A stretch of 64,000 nucleotides of DNA from contig CALSTU010000004.1 of the NCBI GenBank assembly GCA_943789355.1, positions 658,971-722,970 of the forward strand, read 5' to 3'. This document shows positions 1-8,416 of the stretch, piece by piece (within the stretch, counting starts at the first letter, position 1; the number at the start of each line of letters is the position of its first letter). The stretch comes from UBA7430 sp002478765 (lineage in GTDB: Bacteria > Bacteroidota > Bacteroidia > Flavobacteriales > UBA7430). The notes under the pieces are model-generated. The model was not told the origin of the DNA, did no database searches, and saw only the letters and a list, made by a program, of their open reading frames with translations. The position numbers were made by a program, and so were the translations under genes.

Positions 1-827
1 TCCGATGCTCTTTTTATTCGTTCAATTTTTCCGCTGCCGACGATGGGTATGATTCCTGTTGGGTGTTTAAGTAACCAGCTGTATGCGATTTGGTCTAATG
101 CTTCGGTATTGTGTTCCTGCGCTACTTTCTGAAGCGCTTGATGTATCCTTTGTTCTTTTTCTGTTGAAGGGTTCATGATGGCGCCTCCTGCTAAGGGCGA
201 CCATGCCATAGGTTTTAGTCTTTTTTTGAGAAAAAAATCTAGGTTTCCATTGTCAAAATGCTCCAGACAATGTGGTGAGATTTCTACTTGATTCGTAACC
301 AAGGGTTCCTCCAAGTAGGAGTTGAGCATTTCGAATTGTTGCGGTGTAAAGTTGGAAACGCCAAAGTGAAGTACTTTTCCTGATTTTTTAAGGTGGGAAA
401 AAGTATTGGCTACTTCTTGGGGGTCAAAAAAAGGAGAGGGTCGATGTAATAAAAAAAGATCGATGTAGTCGGTTTTGAAATTCCGCAAAGCTTTTTCAGC
501 CGAAGAGGTGATGTGTTCAAAGCTGTAATCGTAAAAGCCAATTTTTCGATTGGGGAATTTATGCGATTGAGGTTTAATGCCACATTTGGTGACAATTTCA
601 ATTTGAGATCTAAGGCCTTTTTTGAGATTCAACACCTTACCGAATAATTTTTCACATTCAAAATCACCGTACAGGTCGGCGTGGTCAAAGGTGGTTATTC
701 CCAAATCGAATACTTGTTCGGTGAGGTTTAGTAATTCGTTTACGGAAAGATTCCATTCCAAAGCTCTCCAGTGGCCGTGAGCTATTGTTGAAACTTCAAA
801 CTTAGGGTTTAGTTTTACTCTTTGCAT
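1..827 (-). CDS. Aldo/keto reductase, YdhF type (3' end cut by window edge)
   Basis: NADPH-dependent oxidoreductase of the aldo/keto reductase superfamily; physiological substrate unknown, cytoplasmic. The reading frame is open to the left edge, so about 275 N-terminal residues are present and the C-terminus is outside. It begins MQRVKLNPKFEVSTIAHG. Family landmarks visible: the catalytic Asp/Tyr region FDHADLYGDFECE, the catalytic Lys in EIVTKCGI, the HRP segment LLHRPSPF, KVLHFGVSNFTP, TNQVEISP, and the cofactor-binding PIVGSGKIERIKRA. From memory these align almost motif for motif with E. coli YdhF. The start is the ATG at 825-827. The gene lies just upstream of, and in the same orientation as, a GH3 glucosidase gene's 3' end, 34 bp away, so it could be transcribed after it. 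Confidence 0.88.
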   Translation of the reverse strand, partial: MQRVKLNPKFEVSTIAHGHWRALEWNLSVNELLNLTEQVFDLGITTFDHADLYGDFECEKLFGKVLNLKKGLRSQIEIVTKCGIKPQSHKFPNRKIGFYDYSFEHITSSAEKALRNFKTDYIDLFLLHRPSPFFDPQEVANTFSHLKKSGKVLHFGVSNFTPQQFEMLNSYLEEPLVTNQVEISPHCLEHFDNGNLDFFLKKRLKPMAWSPLAGGAIMNPSTEKEQRIHQALQKVAQEHNTEALDQIAYSWLLKHPTGIIPIVGSGKIERIKRAS

Positions 828-861
828 TCAGCCAATATATGACTTGAAAAGGATTTTTCGA

Positions 862-3800
862 TTATTTCACAATGATTTTTCGAATTTCTCTGAAGTTCTC
901 TCCTTTCAAGTGAATTAGGTAGGTTTGAGAGGCGTCCATTTCTGATGGGAGATCGATGCGCTCACGACCTCTAATTCTCTTCTTTAAGAGACGTTTTCCT
1001 AGGATGTCGAAAATTTCTAACGTAACTTTTTCTGTTTGCGGGAGGCCTTCGATGAAAAGTTCTTTTGATACGGGGTTTGGATAAATCTTAACGTTCTCCA
1101 GATTTAGGGATTTATTCGAAAGCGATGAGGCTAATTTCCCGTAGGCTTGCACTTCATACAAGGAGTGTCCGTATTGATTGCCCCACAGCGTTACTCTTTC
1201 TAAACCTCTGAGTCGGATGTACCTTGCATTGCTTTTAGGATAAAATAAATCATTACCTCCATTTGCATCGACCTCATGGGTAACTTCCTCCCAAATGCTT
1301 TTGTCTTTTGAGGTTTCAAGAATGTATTCCGTGGAGTGAGATGCTTCCCATGAAAGTGCAATTACGTCTAAATAATATTCGTCTTCTAGATCTATGAGTA
1401 GGTATTGAGGGTCTGAGAATTCAGAACTCCATCGGCTGCTAAAATCTCCATCCACAAGATTTTCTGCGGGGTAATCGTTACTTTCCTTCGAAGAGACTTC
1501 GATCGGCCTATTCAAGCATAGATTGTTTTGATCTGATTTCTCGACGCTTGCAACTTCGATAGCGGATAGCGTTGCGTTGTTTGATTCCATCCACTCATCG
1601 ATTTCATTGTTTGCATCAATGGTTGCGGTAACGGTGAATGATTTTTCAGTAGAAGGTACCCAGTAAGCTGATTCCAAGCCCTCATCTGCACCAATAAGTA
1701 TTGCCCCCCCGGCGAATAGGGTGTCAGAAATACTTGAGCTGAAACTAACTTCTGAGCCGTCTACTTCAAATTTTAATTTTACGTTTGTGTTTGGGAGTAG
1801 GTCTTTGGTTCCTTGATTTTTAACCAAGCCTAAAAATAATACGGAGTCTCCAACTTCTGGAAATCGAGGGTAGCTGTAGATTTTTGAAACTTCCAAATCT
1901 GCTTTTGGCGTTCCGTTAGTGATGTTGAAGTCAACAGAATGGTTCAGCCGATCTGAGGCTCCTCCTACCAGCGCTGTATAAGCTCCTGTAGCGACTTTAT
2001 AGCCATCCGCTTCTTCGTCGAAATAATACAATTCATTAGCGGTGAGGGTGAAAGAAACTGTTTTGGTTTCACCCGACTCCAGATGGATTTTTTCAAATCC
2101 CTTCAATTCTTTTTTTGGCATCCAAACTCCAGCCCCTTTGTTTTGTAGGTACAGTTGAGCCACTTCTTCACCCGCTTTTTCTCCTGTGTTGGTAACTTCT
2201 GCAGTAATCGTTACAGGGGCTCCGGCCTCAAATTGCGTTGCGCTGATTTGCAGATTATCGTAAGCAAATTGTGTGTAACTTAGACCGTGTCCAAAAGCGA
2301 ATTGTGGTGTAATTCCGAGCTCGTCGTAGTAGCGATATCCGCCGTTGTAGTCGTCCGAAAAGTCGTCATTCCACACGGGCATTTGAGCATCGTTTACGGG
2401 CATGGTTACGGGAAGTTTCCCGCTTGGGTTGTAATCTCCGTAAACGACATCAGCAATGGCATGACCACCCTCCATGCCGGGGTAAAAGGCGTACAGAAAA
2501 CCTTTGATGTCTGAGATCGCATCAGGCACGGCACAGATACCGCCGCTTTTGATCACGACGATGAGGTTTGGATTTACTTTCGCCAGTTCAGAAATAAGCT
2601 CTTGTTGCTTTCCAGGGAGTTCTATAGAACCTCCGGTTCGGTCTACGGGACCGGGTTCGTAGTTTTCTCCTTCTTGGGTCTGGTCGAGCCCTCCAACAAA
2701 TACAACATAGTCCGATGTGCTTGCGATGTTGAGGGCTTCTTCAAATCCGTTTGTGCTCGAACTGTTGATGTCACAGCCTTTGGCGTATTTGATGTTGGCA
2801 TTTGAGATTTTGTTTTGAAACCCCTCAAGCGGTGATACTGCGTAAGGAGGGTCTACCCAACTGCTTCCAAATCCATCCAATTGAGCTACCGCGGCACTTG
2901 GTCCGATGAGTGCAATGGTTTTGGATGTATCGGATATGGGAAGGATTTGATTTTGGTTTTTTAGGAGTACAATGGCTTCTCTACCCGCCTGAAGAGCCAG
3001 CTCTTGATGTTCGGGCGTGTTGGCCCCGATGAAGGGGTTTCCTTCGGGGAAATGATCCATCATTCCAGAGAGGTATTTAACACGCAGCACGCGTCGGACA
3101 GATTTGTCAATGTCGTAGTCTGAAATTTGTCCGCTGTTGTGGAGGTTGTTCAATCCTTGTTTGAATTTGTTGGGTTGACCGCTAACCACCATTTCGAGAT
3201 CACAGCCTGCTTGTAGGGCTTTCTTCGCATCCCACACCGAACCCCAATCTGAGATGACGTAAAAAGGAAACCCCCACCGATTTCTTAAAATATGCGTGAG
3301 CAAAAGAGGGCTCTCGGCAGATTTTTTACCGTTGATGAGGTTGTAGGCATTCATCACCGAAAGCGCTCCCGCATCTTGGATGACGCGACGAAAGTTGTAG
3401 CCATAGTGCTCCATCAACTGACGGTAAGACATGTTGTGGTTTACACCATGTCTGTTTTCTTGCTTGTTTACCCCGTTGAAATGTTTAACCGTGGCAATGG
3501 TCGGATTTTCTTGTATTCCTTTCACCAAATCAATATTGATGTGTGCACACAAAAATGGATCTTCTCCTCCTGTTTCTGGGCTTCTTCCGTTTCTAGGATC
3601 ACGACAAAGGTCCAGAGCAGGTCCTAATTGCTGGTGTTTGCCGTAGGCATGGAACTCTTTACCCATGGCCTTTCCAATTTTGCCTGCTAATTCTGGATTC
3701 CAAGAGGTTGCAATACCCATTCCTGTGGGGAAAGCGGTTGCATCAACAAAACGAACCCCGTGAGGCCCGTCTGAAACAACGATGCCCGGAATGTCGAGAT

Positions 3801-4065
3801 TTGTATTGTCCTCTGTAGACCACATGTCTTTTCCGTGAATCTGTTTTACCTTTTCAGCCACAGACATTTGATCTATTTTCTCTTGTATGACTTGTTCTAG
3901 GGGGTTTTGTGAATGTGCGGTGTTCCCCAACCACAAGAATGAGATGAGCATGCAAGATGCGATGCTCCAGTTGAAACGATTATTTATGTGGTGCCTGCGT
4001 TGTGTTTGTTGATTGTTTTCTGACGCGAAGTATGATTTAATCATACAAATAAAAGGATGGAACAT
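862..4065 (-). CDS. Secreted GH3 beta-glucosidase with CARDB, F5/8-type-C and T9SS sorting domains
   Basis: Predicted exo-acting glycoside hydrolase family 3 enzyme (beta-glucosidase class) exported to the cell surface or medium. The N-terminus carries a signal peptide after a short cytoplasmic stretch (hydrophobic IASCMLISFLWLGNTAHS, about residues 35-52). The GH3 barrel follows, with the motif DPRNGRSPETGGEDPF, KHFNGVN, and the nucleophile Asp in VISDWGS (about residue 272). Then come the GH3 C-terminal domain and the fibronectin-III-like domain (EEVAQLYLQNKGAGVWMP). Extra modules are a CARDB-like domain (from about residue 730), a discoidin/F5-8C (CBM32-like) domain (about 870-985), and a C-terminal type A sorting domain beginning VKIYPNPVSKELFIEGL. 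At 1067 residues it is about 300 longer than plain BglX-type GH3 because of these modules. An inner Met (MIKSYF) could be the true start. It could finish laminarin or cellobiose-type oligosaccharides, consistent with the GH16 gene at the other end of the window. Confidence 0.93.
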   Translation of the reverse strand: MFHPFICMIKSYFASENNQQTQRRHHINNRFNWSIASCMLISFLWLGNTAHSQNPLEQVIQEKIDQMSVAEKVKQIHGKDMWSTEDNTNLDIPGIVVSDGPHGVRFVDATAFPTGMGIATSWNPELAGKIGKAMGKEFHAYGKHQQLGPALDLCRDPRNGRSPETGGEDPFLCAHINIDLVKGIQENPTIATVKHFNGVNKQENRHGVNHNMSYRQLMEHYGYNFRRVIQDAGALSVMNAYNLINGKKSAESPLLLTHILRNRWGFPFYVISDWGSVWDAKKALQAGCDLEMVVSGQPNKFKQGLNNLHNSGQISDYDIDKSVRRVLRVKYLSGMMDHFPEGNPFIGANTPEHQELALQAGREAIVLLKNQNQILPISDTSKTIALIGPSAAVAQLDGFGSSWVDPPYAVSPLEGFQNKISNANIKYAKGCDINSSSTNGFEEALNIASTSDYVVFVGGLDQTQEGENYEPGPVDRTGGSIELPGKQQELISELAKVNPNLIVVIKSGGICAVPDAISDIKGFLYAFYPGMEGGHAIADVVYGDYNPSGKLPVTMPVNDAQMPVWNDDFSDDYNGGYRYYDELGITPQFAFGHGLSYTQFAYDNLQISATQFEAGAPVTITAEVTNTGEKAGEEVAQLYLQNKGAGVWMPKKELKGFEKIHLESGETKTVSFTLTANELYYFDEEADGYKVATGAYTALVGGASDRLNHSVDFNITNGTPKADLEVSKIYSYPRFPEVGDSVLFLGLVKNQGTKDLLPNTNVKLKFEVDGSEVSFSSSISDTLFAGGAILIGADEGLESAYWVPSTEKSFTVTATIDANNEIDEWMESNNATLSAIEVASVEKSDQNNLCLNRPIEVSSKESNDYPAENLVDGDFSSRWSSEFSDPQYLLIDLEDEYYLDVIALSWEASHSTEYILETSKDKSIWEEVTHEVDANGGNDLFYPKSNARYIRLRGLERVTLWGNQYGHSLYEVQAYGKLASSLSNKSLNLENVKIYPNPVSKELFIEGLPQTEKVTLEIFDILGKRLLKKRIRGRERIDLPSEMDASQTYLIHLKGENFREIRKIIVK

Positions 4066-4372
4066 TTTCTCTATTCTAAGTTAAACAGTGGGGTTGTTTT
4101 TGAATTTCAAATTCAGTTTACTTCAACTCAAAAATCGTTAATTTCTAAAGTAAGGGTAGATGATGAAATACAGATGCAAATTACCTCGATCAGGCATCAT
4201 CCGCAATGGCTTGGCGTGATAAAGTGGGTTTTGAAAAGGCTTTACATAGGTTAATCTTCTAAAATCCAGTAACTTAAATTAATCTATTGTTCTGTAAAGA
4301 GTGGAGTTCCGAGGACGTTTTTTGTGGTAAAGAGAATTTTTTATGGTTTAAAGACGGCTTAAGGATGGGGCG
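4066..4372. other. Intergenic region, 307 bp
   Basis: AT-rich spacer between the start of the GH3 gene and the end of the DUF6377 gene, both on the minus strand. It should hold the GH3 promoter, but I see no convincing TAnnTTTG box and no hairpin followed by a T-run. A 65-codon plus-strand frame here has no recognisable family and overlaps the GH3 start, so I do not call it. Confidence 0.5.
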
Positions 4373-5980
4373 TTAATCTTGTTTTATTGCTTTTTCAAAA
4401 TTTTCTTTGTCTTTTGAAGCCTTTTTTATGGCAGCGCGGTAATTGTAAATGGTGTTGACTGAGTAACGCAATATTTTTGCAATACTCGAGCTGTTGCTAA
4501 TGCCTAATTTGATGAGAGCAAGGATTCTTAATTCAGTATTAAGCGTATCCTTGTTGATGGGTTCGATTTGTTTTTCGGGTCTTAAGAGCTTATTTATCTG
4601 AGAAACAAAATTCGGATAAATGTGTAAAAACGATCGATCGAAGTTTTTGTTAAACACCTCGAGTTCGGTGTCAATGATTTTTTTCGATTCAGATAGTTTT
4701 AGTAGCGCAGGGGTTTGGTTGGTTTTTAGGTATTTTCGAACCAATTTCCTGTATACGTCCAATTTGTCAATGTATTCTGAGTAGAGGTTCAAAAAACTCC
4801 CGATGTAATGCACCTTAATTTTGTCTACTTCGGTAAGTTCTAAATACAGTTTTTGCAAATCTTGATTGGATTTGTTAAGCTTTATGTTGGTGGTTTTTAG
4901 TTTGTTCCTCGCTTCAGAAACACTCTTAATTTGTTTTAGGATTAAGTAAATGGCAAACAATAAAACACCAACGAGAAACGTAATGAAAAGTAGCGAACTT
5001 TGCAGCTTGCTTTTTTGTTTTGCATTTTTCTGCTCGTAAGCTTGAGTAATCAACGGCATGCTATTGGCGATGTAAACAAAACGCAATTGAGAGCTGTAAA
5101 ATTTAGTGTCGTTGTATGAGAAGTTTATGTACCGATGTGCTCTGTCAAGGTCTCCTTCGGCGAATAGAATCATTGCCAGTATTCCCATGGATGCATTGTC
5201 TTTTACCGAGGCTTTGATGTCGGAAATCGCAGACAGAATTAAGAACTCTTTTTGTTTCTCTTTTTCGCCTTTGGACTCATACAATAAAGATCTTTCAAAA
5301 GTAATCAGGGAGAACTCTCTTGATCCTGGATTTAGGTTTTTGAGCCTTTGTGTATTGATTTCAATCGCCTTTTTTATCTCGAGATTTTCCCTGTATTGCC
5401 TTTCTTTGAGCTGTAAGACTTCTTTTGAGTTGGGTTTTAATCGTGCGAATAATGAATCGTTATAAACTTCATAGAGTTTTGAATAATCAGATCGACTCTT
5501 TTCAACTGCCGTGTTGTATGTTAAGCCCGAATAAGCTTCTTTATGTGTTCTGAAGTAATTGTTAATCAATGATTCGGGAAGTGAACTACGATCGATGTCA
5601 TTTATAACATCAACCGATTCTTTAAATCGACCGGAGGCAACCAATAACAAGCCCATTTTTAGTTTTGCTTGACTCAGCAACAGGTTGTTTTGGATGCTTT
5701 CTGCTATTTGTATGTTTTTCTCGAGGTATTTGAGTGCAGATTCAAATTTGTAAAACTCATACTCTTGGTAAATGGCATCGTAAATTTCATAGCGTTCAAT
5801 CGGAAGCGTTGTGTTGTTGCTCTTAGCCAGTAATTCTGCGATTCGGCTTTCTTTTTGAACGTCATAAGTTTTGTGGTTGCTCATCTCAGATTCGAGTTCA
5901 ATCATCAATGAGTCAAGGTTGTTGCTTAAAACATTCCCTTGAAATAGAACAAATGATAGGATTAAGATGCTTGGTCTCAA
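4373..5980 (-). CDS. DUF6377 family membrane regulator (TPR-like region, one TM, LuxR-like C-terminus)
   Basis: Bacteroidota-type membrane-anchored transcriptional regulator. Visible in order: a signal peptide (ILILSFVLFQGNVLS), a periplasmic helical region of about 300 residues with TPR-like spacing, a single transmembrane helix at about residues 325-347 (SSLLFITFLVGVLLFAIYLI), a coiled coil (SEARNKLKTTNIKLNKSN), the DUF6377 region, and a C-terminal helix-turn-helix of LuxR style (ELRILALIKLGISNSSSIAK, then SVNTIYNYR). The 535-residue length is normal for the family. Such proteins are thought to sense periplasmic or outer-membrane events and bind DNA while anchored. The target is unknown; the neighbouring GH3 and trehalose genes are candidates only by proximity. 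The gene is transcribed alone: 161 bp separate it from otsA upstream. Confidence 0.82.
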   Translation of the reverse strand: MRPSILILSFVLFQGNVLSNNLDSLMIELESEMSNHKTYDVQKESRIAELLAKSNNTTLPIERYEIYDAIYQEYEFYKFESALKYLEKNIQIAESIQNNLLLSQAKLKMGLLLVASGRFKESVDVINDIDRSSLPESLINNYFRTHKEAYSGLTYNTAVEKSRSDYSKLYEVYNDSLFARLKPNSKEVLQLKERQYRENLEIKKAIEINTQRLKNLNPGSREFSLITFERSLLYESKGEKEKQKEFLILSAISDIKASVKDNASMGILAMILFAEGDLDRAHRYINFSYNDTKFYSSQLRFVYIANSMPLITQAYEQKNAKQKSKLQSSLLFITFLVGVLLFAIYLILKQIKSVSEARNKLKTTNIKLNKSNQDLQKLYLELTEVDKIKVHYIGSFLNLYSEYIDKLDVYRKLVRKYLKTNQTPALLKLSESKKIIDTELEVFNKNFDRSFLHIYPNFVSQINKLLRPEKQIEPINKDTLNTELRILALIKLGISNSSSIAKILRYSVNTIYNYRAAIKKASKDKENFEKAIKQD

Positions 5981-6141
5981 ATCGAAATTTTATGGTGTCA
6001 ATAATCGGTTTCTTTCAATAAATTAATACAAAAAAAGTTGAACTTGTTTTTGCATGGAATGCTTTGATCTTGATTTATGTTTTGATTTGCCTCATCGATT
6101 GAATCTGTGTTTTCTTCTTTGTAGAAGATCGATAAGATGCA

Positions 6142-8334
6142 TCAATTCTTCATTTTTTGGAGTAGCTGTCGAACTTGATCTGGGTTTTTGAGGGTGAATT
6201 TTGCTTTGGTTTTGGCGGCCCCCACCTTAATGGTGTATGCTGAGTCTGGCGCTTCTTCAAACATGTATTCATCGGTCCAGTCGTCTCCTATTACGGCGAT
6301 AAAGTCATAGTCTTTTTGCATGAGCAATCTACTCACTGCACGACCCTTGTTTACATTACTGCTTTTTATTTCAATGACTTTATTTCCTTTAAGAATGTTA
6401 AGGTCGTTGTTGGCAATCATGCTTGTAAGTACGGTGTTCAGTTCTATGGTTCGAATTCGGGCTAGTTCAGGATCAGCTGTCCGGTAATGCCAGGCCAGAG
6501 AGTACTTTTTTGTTTCAATAAATGTACCCGGAGTTCGATCCACAAAAGTTTCTAGAATGGGTCTTATACTCTTCATCCAATCGGTTCTGAGGCGTTCTAG
6601 TGCTTCCCAGTTATTGTTCTGATAAAGCCATACACCATGATCTGTTACCAGGTTGTAGTCTTTGTTTCCAAACCATTTTTGAAAGGTGGGCTTGTCTCGG
6701 CCGCTGATCAGTGCCAAGGTGGTGTCTTCTTGCTTCACGATGTTGTCCAGAAGTTGGTAAAGTTCTTCATCCGGAGATGCATCCTCTGGGTTGTCTTTGA
6801 AGTTGACCAAAGTCCCGTCATAATCCAAGAGAACCAATCTTTTCTTTTTTTTATGAAAGTCATTGATAAGAGCTTCTTCGTGAACGGATGAAAGTTTTTG
6901 GGCAATCGAACTTTTATATTGCTTTGTTCCGTCAAGTGACTTGAAAAATTCTTCCGCCCATTTTTCTACGGTGTAGCGTTTCAATCTTTTTTGCAGATTC
7001 TTCATTCGAGTTTGCTGCTCTTTGAGCGGCATGGTGAGCGCTTGGTTTAAATGGTTGGCAAAGTCGTCAAAGTTGTTCGGATTGATGAGTAAGCTCTCGT
7101 TCATTTCTTGAGCCGCTCCGACCATTTCACTTAGTATGAGTACACCACTGAGGTCGGTTCTTGTCGCAACGTATTCTTTTGCCACTAAATTCATTCCGTC
7201 TCGGATGGGGGTAATCAATGCGACATCCGAAGAAACGTATAGGTCGATGATCGAGTCAAAGGGGACAGACCTGTAGAAATACCAAATAGGCGTCCAGCTT
7301 ACGGAGGCAAATTTACCATTTATTCGCCCCACCAATTCATCCGTTTCTCGCTTTAGTTTTTGATACTGAGGTACATTCGACCTTGAGGGTACCGTGAGCA
7401 TCACCAGTCTTACTTTTTCCTTGTATTCTGGGTAGGTGTCTAAAAAGTATTCAAATGCTTTGATGCGATTGGGGATCCCTTTGGTGTAATCCATCCGATC
7501 GATGGATAAAATAAGTTTTTTACCATCAATTTTATGTTCTTCAAGTCGCTTGCTTAGATCTGATTTTTCTTTTGTAGCGCTCTTGTGTTCTAACGCGGCA
7601 TTGTGATATTTGTCATAGTCGATCCCCATCGGGAATGAATCTACTTTCACTATTCTGTCGTGATAACTGATTTCATTAAAGTGCACGTCAAGCCTCAAAA
7701 TACGCTTTACAGAACTTAAGAAATGACGTTCGTAGTCGTACGTATGAAAGCCCAATAAGTCTGCTCCCAACATGCCGGTTAGAATCTCTTTACGCCACGG
7801 GAAAGTCCTAAAAATCTCGAACGAAGGAAAGGGAATGTGAAGGAAGAACCCTATGGTGGTGTTGGGTCTTTTGTCTTTGATGAGCTGTGGGAGGAGGAGT
7901 AACTGATAATCGTGTACCCAAACGGTGTCCCCATCTTCTAGATTTTCGAGAACGACTTCAGCAAATTTTTCATTCACGCGCTTGTAGGCTTCCCACTCTA
8001 GCCTTTCAAATTGGGTGTATTCCATAAAGTAATGGAATAGTGGCCAAAGTGTACGGTTACTAAAACCTTCGTAATACTCTTCGACATCCTGGTTGGATAG
8101 TGAAACCGAAACGCATTTTTCGTTTCGTATTTCTTGATCAACTTTTGCAGAAAGATCTGGGCTTAATTCATCTTGATTGATTCCTGACCACCCGATCCAA
8201 ATCCCGTTCCCTTCTGAGTGAACAGATTTCATCCCTGTAGCCAGTCCGCCTACACTGGGTGTAATTTCTAGCTCATTTTCACTAACGGAAATATTCAGGG
8301 GTAATCGGTTGGAAACAATTATTGTTTTATTCAT
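6142..8334 (-). CDS. Bifunctional trehalose-6-phosphate synthase/phosphatase (OtsA-OtsB fusion)
   Basis: Makes trehalose from UDP-glucose and glucose-6-phosphate in two steps within one polypeptide; cytoplasmic. Residues 1 to about 465 are a GT20 synthase domain: it opens TIIVSNRLPLNISV, contains the VGGLATG loop, VWVHDYQLLLLPQL, GFFLHIPFPSFEIFRTFPWR, SIDRMDYTKGIPNRI and LILSEMVGAAQEM. From about residue 500 a HAD-type phosphatase domain follows (LLDYDGTLVNF motif I at about residue 505, LISGR, and the late motif VIGDDWTDEYMFE). At 730 residues it has the standard length for the Bacteroidota fusion. The gene is divergent from a GH15 gene with an 82-bp gap, so synthesis and breakdown of trehalose or related glucans may share a control region. 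It is likely a stress or osmolyte function. Confidence 0.95.
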   Translation of the reverse strand: MNKTIIVSNRLPLNISVSENELEITPSVGGLATGMKSVHSEGNGIWIGWSGINQDELSPDLSAKVDQEIRNEKCVSVSLSNQDVEEYYEGFSNRTLWPLFHYFMEYTQFERLEWEAYKRVNEKFAEVVLENLEDGDTVWVHDYQLLLLPQLIKDKRPNTTIGFFLHIPFPSFEIFRTFPWRKEILTGMLGADLLGFHTYDYERHFLSSVKRILRLDVHFNEISYHDRIVKVDSFPMGIDYDKYHNAALEHKSATKEKSDLSKRLEEHKIDGKKLILSIDRMDYTKGIPNRIKAFEYFLDTYPEYKEKVRLVMLTVPSRSNVPQYQKLKRETDELVGRINGKFASVSWTPIWYFYRSVPFDSIIDLYVSSDVALITPIRDGMNLVAKEYVATRTDLSGVLILSEMVGAAQEMNESLLINPNNFDDFANHLNQALTMPLKEQQTRMKNLQKRLKRYTVEKWAEEFFKSLDGTKQYKSSIAQKLSSVHEEALINDFHKKKKRLVLLDYDGTLVNFKDNPEDASPDEELYQLLDNIVKQEDTTLALISGRDKPTFQKWFGNKDYNLVTDHGVWLYQNNNWEALERLRTDWMKSIRPILETFVDRTPGTFIETKKYSLAWHYRTADPELARIRTIELNTVLTSMIANNDLNILKGNKVIEIKSSNVNKGRAVSRLLMQKDYDFIAVIGDDWTDEYMFEEAPDSAYTIKVGAAKTKAKFTLKNPDQVRQLLQKMKN

Positions 8335-8416
8335 CAGGACGATTTGCTAGGGTTGCGAGTATTTCGTTAATTTAAAAAAAATCATACGCTAACCATCCAA
8401 AAAGCAAAAGAGTTTT

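Noticed and set aside
3292..3627. 111-codon plus-strand frame opposite the GH3 gene
   Set aside because: Shadow of the conserved GH3 barrel; no signal, start context or recognisable domain.
4057..4254. 65-codon plus-strand frame in the spacer upstream of the GH3 gene
   Set aside because: Overlaps the GH3 start, no recognisable content, no promoter or conserved motif seen.
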